Of a DNA stretch of 64,000 nt, positions 62,626-64,000 are shown one piece after another (the stretch's first letter is position 1; every line of letters starts with the position of its first letter). The notes under the pieces were generated by a model that saw nothing but the letters and a program-made list of their open reading frames with translations, was not told where the DNA came from and searched no databases. The position numbers and the translations under genes were made by a program. Origin of the DNA: Methylocystis sp. (lineage in GTDB: Bacteria; Pseudomonadota; Alphaproteobacteria; Rhizobiales; Beijerinckiaceae); the NCBI RefSeq assembly GCF_021731785.1, contig NZ_JAKFWS010000031.1, positions 1-64,000 on the forward strand. Direction: 5' to 3'.

Positions 62626-63130
62626 TTATGCGTTTCTAGCGATGCGTCGGGAGAGCTGTCTGATGGAGGCGATGAGCAACTAGGCCTCAGATGAGGCGAT
62701 GGAAGCTTTCCAATCCTTGGCTAGCCTTCGGCAGTGATTAAGCCAGGCGAGGGTTCGTTCGACGACCCAACGCCGTGCAACGAGGACGAAGCCCTTTGTG
62801 GCATCTGGGCGTTTGACGATTTCGATGACGGGGCCATTCGTCTTCACCAGCCAGAGCGGCTTCAAGCTTCTCGCCGGCGTAACCGCTGTCGGCGAATATA
62901 TGCGTGATGGTCGGGAAGCTTTCGCAGGCGAAGCCGATGACGCGCGGCGCGCCATCCCTGTCCTGAATGCTCGCTTCGTGCACGATCCCGGTGAGCATAT
63001 GGCCTTGCGTGTCCGTCACGATGTGACGTTTGCGGCCCTTGATCTTCTTGCCGGCATCGAAGCCGCGCGGTAAGCCTCCGCCGAGGGCCGTCTGGCGATT
63101 GGGGCTGACGGCGGCGATAGTCGTGCGCGT
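62626..63130 (-). pseudogene. IS5-family transposase fragment (frameshift and nonsense)
   Basis: The minus strand reads PRGFDAGKKIKGRKRHIVTDTQGHMLTGIVHEASIQDRDGAPRVIGFACESFPTITHIFADSGYAGEKLEAAL in one frame and LWLVKTNGPVIEIVKRPDATKGFVLVARRWVVERTLAWLNHCRRLAKDWKASIASSEA in another. TAG then replaces the expected Trp before LLIASIRQLSRRIARNA. The N-terminal half is missing where the second IS66 begins near 63140. This is a dead IS427-like copy. Confidence 0.8.
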
Positions 63131-63142
63131 GGCGCGGGGATC

Positions 63143-63166
63143 GTGTCCACTATCGATGATGGACAC
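63143..63166. repeat. Inverted repeat before second IS66 tnpA
   Basis: GTGTCCA and TGGACAC flank a 10-bp spacer; the same arms are present before tnpA of the first IS66 (11-bp spacer). Here tnpA starts 8 bases later. Confidence 0.6.
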
Positions 63167-63174
63167 TATCTCCG

Positions 63175-63546
63175 ATGACCGAGGCGGAAAAAGACGAGGC
63201 TGCGGGTTCCGGGGGCCGGCGGCGCTATTGGAAGAACGACGCGAAGCGCCGCATTGTCGCGGAGAGCTTGGAGGAAGGAGCGTCGGTGGCGGAGGTCGCG
63301 CGGCGCTATGGCCTCAACGCGAATCTGCTGTTCACTTGGCGGCGGCGGTTCGCGGCCGGCGATGCGAGCGAGCAGCCTGCGGTTTTACCGGTGACGATCA
63401 CGTCGACGCCGGCCATGGCGCTTTCATCGGCGCCCGGGACCATCGGCCGAATGGAGATCATGCTTTCCATGGGCGAGAGAATCGTGGTCGGCGCGGATGT
63501 CGACGCGTCGGCCTTGGCGCGCGTGGTCAAGGCGTTGCGGCGATGA
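63175..63546 (+). CDS. tnpA: IS66 TnpA, second element
   Basis: A 123-residue HTH protein: RRYWKNDAKRRIVAESLEEGASVAEVARRYGLNANLLFTWRRRF and MEIMLSMGERIVVGADVDASALARVVKALRR. It is a diverged relative of the first TnpA (only the HTH core is close), so the two IS66 elements are different members of the family. It overlaps tnpB by four bases. Confidence 0.93.
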   Translation: MTEAEKDEAAGSGGRRRYWKNDAKRRIVAESLEEGASVAEVARRYGLNANLLFTWRRRFAAGDASEQPAVLPVTITSTPAMALSSAPGTIGRMEIMLSMGERIVVGADVDASALARVVKALRR

Positions 63547-63890
63547 TCCCGGTCTCGGCGGACGCACGGGTCTGGCTCGTCACCGGCCAGACCGACATGC
63601 GCAAGGGCTATGCGAGCCTGGCGCTGATCGTTCAGGAGACGCTGCGCCGCAATCCCAATGGCGGACATTTATTCGTGTTCCGTGGGCGCCGCGGCGATCT
63701 GATAAAAATTCTCTGGCATGACGGCCAGGGTCAATGTCTTTTCGTGAAGCGATTGGAGCGCGGGCGTTTTATATGGCCGTCGGCCTCATCCGGCGCGGTG
63801 ACGATCAGCTCCGCGCAGCTCGGCTATCTTCTTTCCGGCATTGACTGGCGCGCTCCACAATACACATGGCGCCCGGAGGCAGCGGGCTGA
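63543..63890 (+). CDS. tnpB: IS66 TnpB, second element
   Basis: A 115-residue IS66 Orf2 protein: MIPVSADARVWLVTGQTDMRKGYASLALIVQETLRRNPNGGHLFVFRGRRGDLIKILWHDGQGQCLFVKRLERGRFIWPS and YLLSGIDWRAPQYTWRPE. The ORF track starts it over 500 bases upstream; ATG at 63543 overlaps tnpA (ATGA) and gives the family length. Confidence 0.93.
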   Translation: MIPVSADARVWLVTGQTDMRKGYASLALIVQETLRRNPNGGHLFVFRGRRGDLIKILWHDGQGQCLFVKRLERGRFIWPSASSGAVTISSAQLGYLLSGIDWRAPQYTWRPEAAG

Positions 63891-63956
63891 GATTTTTCGA
63901 GTGGATGGCCAGCGATAAGTCTTGCCGGCGCGCGCCATTGTGATTCGATCGTGACC

Positions 63957-64000
63957 ATGAGCGCCGCTGATTCTCTTCCCGACGACGTCGAGGCTTTGAA
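63957..64000 (+). CDS. tnpC: IS66 TnpC start, cut by window edge
   Basis: ATG at 63957 opens MSAADSLPDDVEAL, the expected acidic beginning of an IS66 transposase, 66 bp after tnpB. Only 14 codons are in the window. Its position after tnpB is the main support. Confidence 0.7.
   Translation, partial: MSAADSLPDDVEAL

Overview
This window reads as part of a plasmid (or plasmid-derived accessory replicon) of an alphaproteobacterium, probably of the Rhizobiales. The evidence is a complete repABC replication and partition cassette with twin 16-bp parS palindromes and a counter-transcribed RNA, a LexA box of the alphaproteobacterial form GAAC-N7-GAAC, a GapR (DUF2312) gene, and several IS families common in that group. 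The species cannot be fixed from sequence alone. I saw no rRNA, tRNA or CRISPR array.

Layout. 1-1.6 kb: the start of a transposase, a glutathione S-transferase and an IS5 remnant. 1.6-5.1 kb: ScpB, DUF1403 and a tyrosine integrase around a perfect 11-bp inverted repeat that looks like a recombinase core. 5.1-10.5 kb: a RelE/NadS toxin-antitoxin pair, two small ORFs, and repC-ctRNA-repB-repA with parS sites. 10.5-13.0 kb: decayed IS630 DNA.

13.1-26.0 kb: a compact, co-oriented island of six genes, bounded by decayed mobile DNA. It encodes a Ser/Thr kinase, a small UvrD-like helicase, an unknown protein, an Mre11/SbcD-like nuclease, a Rad50/YhaN-like ATPase and a 1288-aa SMC-like zinc-hook ATPase. 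The last carries, as I read it, two C-terminal S24/LexA-like peptidase folds, the second with a Ser-Lys dyad. I consider this the best candidate for an undescribed defence or DNA-surveillance system. 26.0-33.2 kb: a MITE-like IS derivative, then an IS66 element whose transposase gene is split by two nested group II introns (a twintron).

33.2-43.5 kb: a type I restriction-modification operon on the minus strand. Its first gene is an HTH-P-loop GTPase translationally coupled to hsdM, followed by hsdS, hsdR and a truncated AIPR gene. 43.5-44.2 kb: a group II intron lacking its ORF. 44.2-58.0 kb: a DNA-repair block with an SOS-controlled uvrD-SRAP-(dinB remnant) operon, an ISKra4-like element, gapR, an AddA/AddB-like helicase-nuclease pair and a Y-family polymerase. 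58.4-62.6 kb: a HEPN-motif protein, a resolvase, an ImmA/IrrE-PIN (DUF4411) pair and an unknown protein. 62.6-64.0 kb: an IS5 remnant interrupted by a second IS66 element that runs off the window.

The replication cassette maintains the replicon. Most of the rest is anti-phage or DNA-processing cargo, assembled and rearranged by IS elements, group II introns and site-specific recombinases. Functions are inferred from family knowledge and visible motifs; no database search was run.
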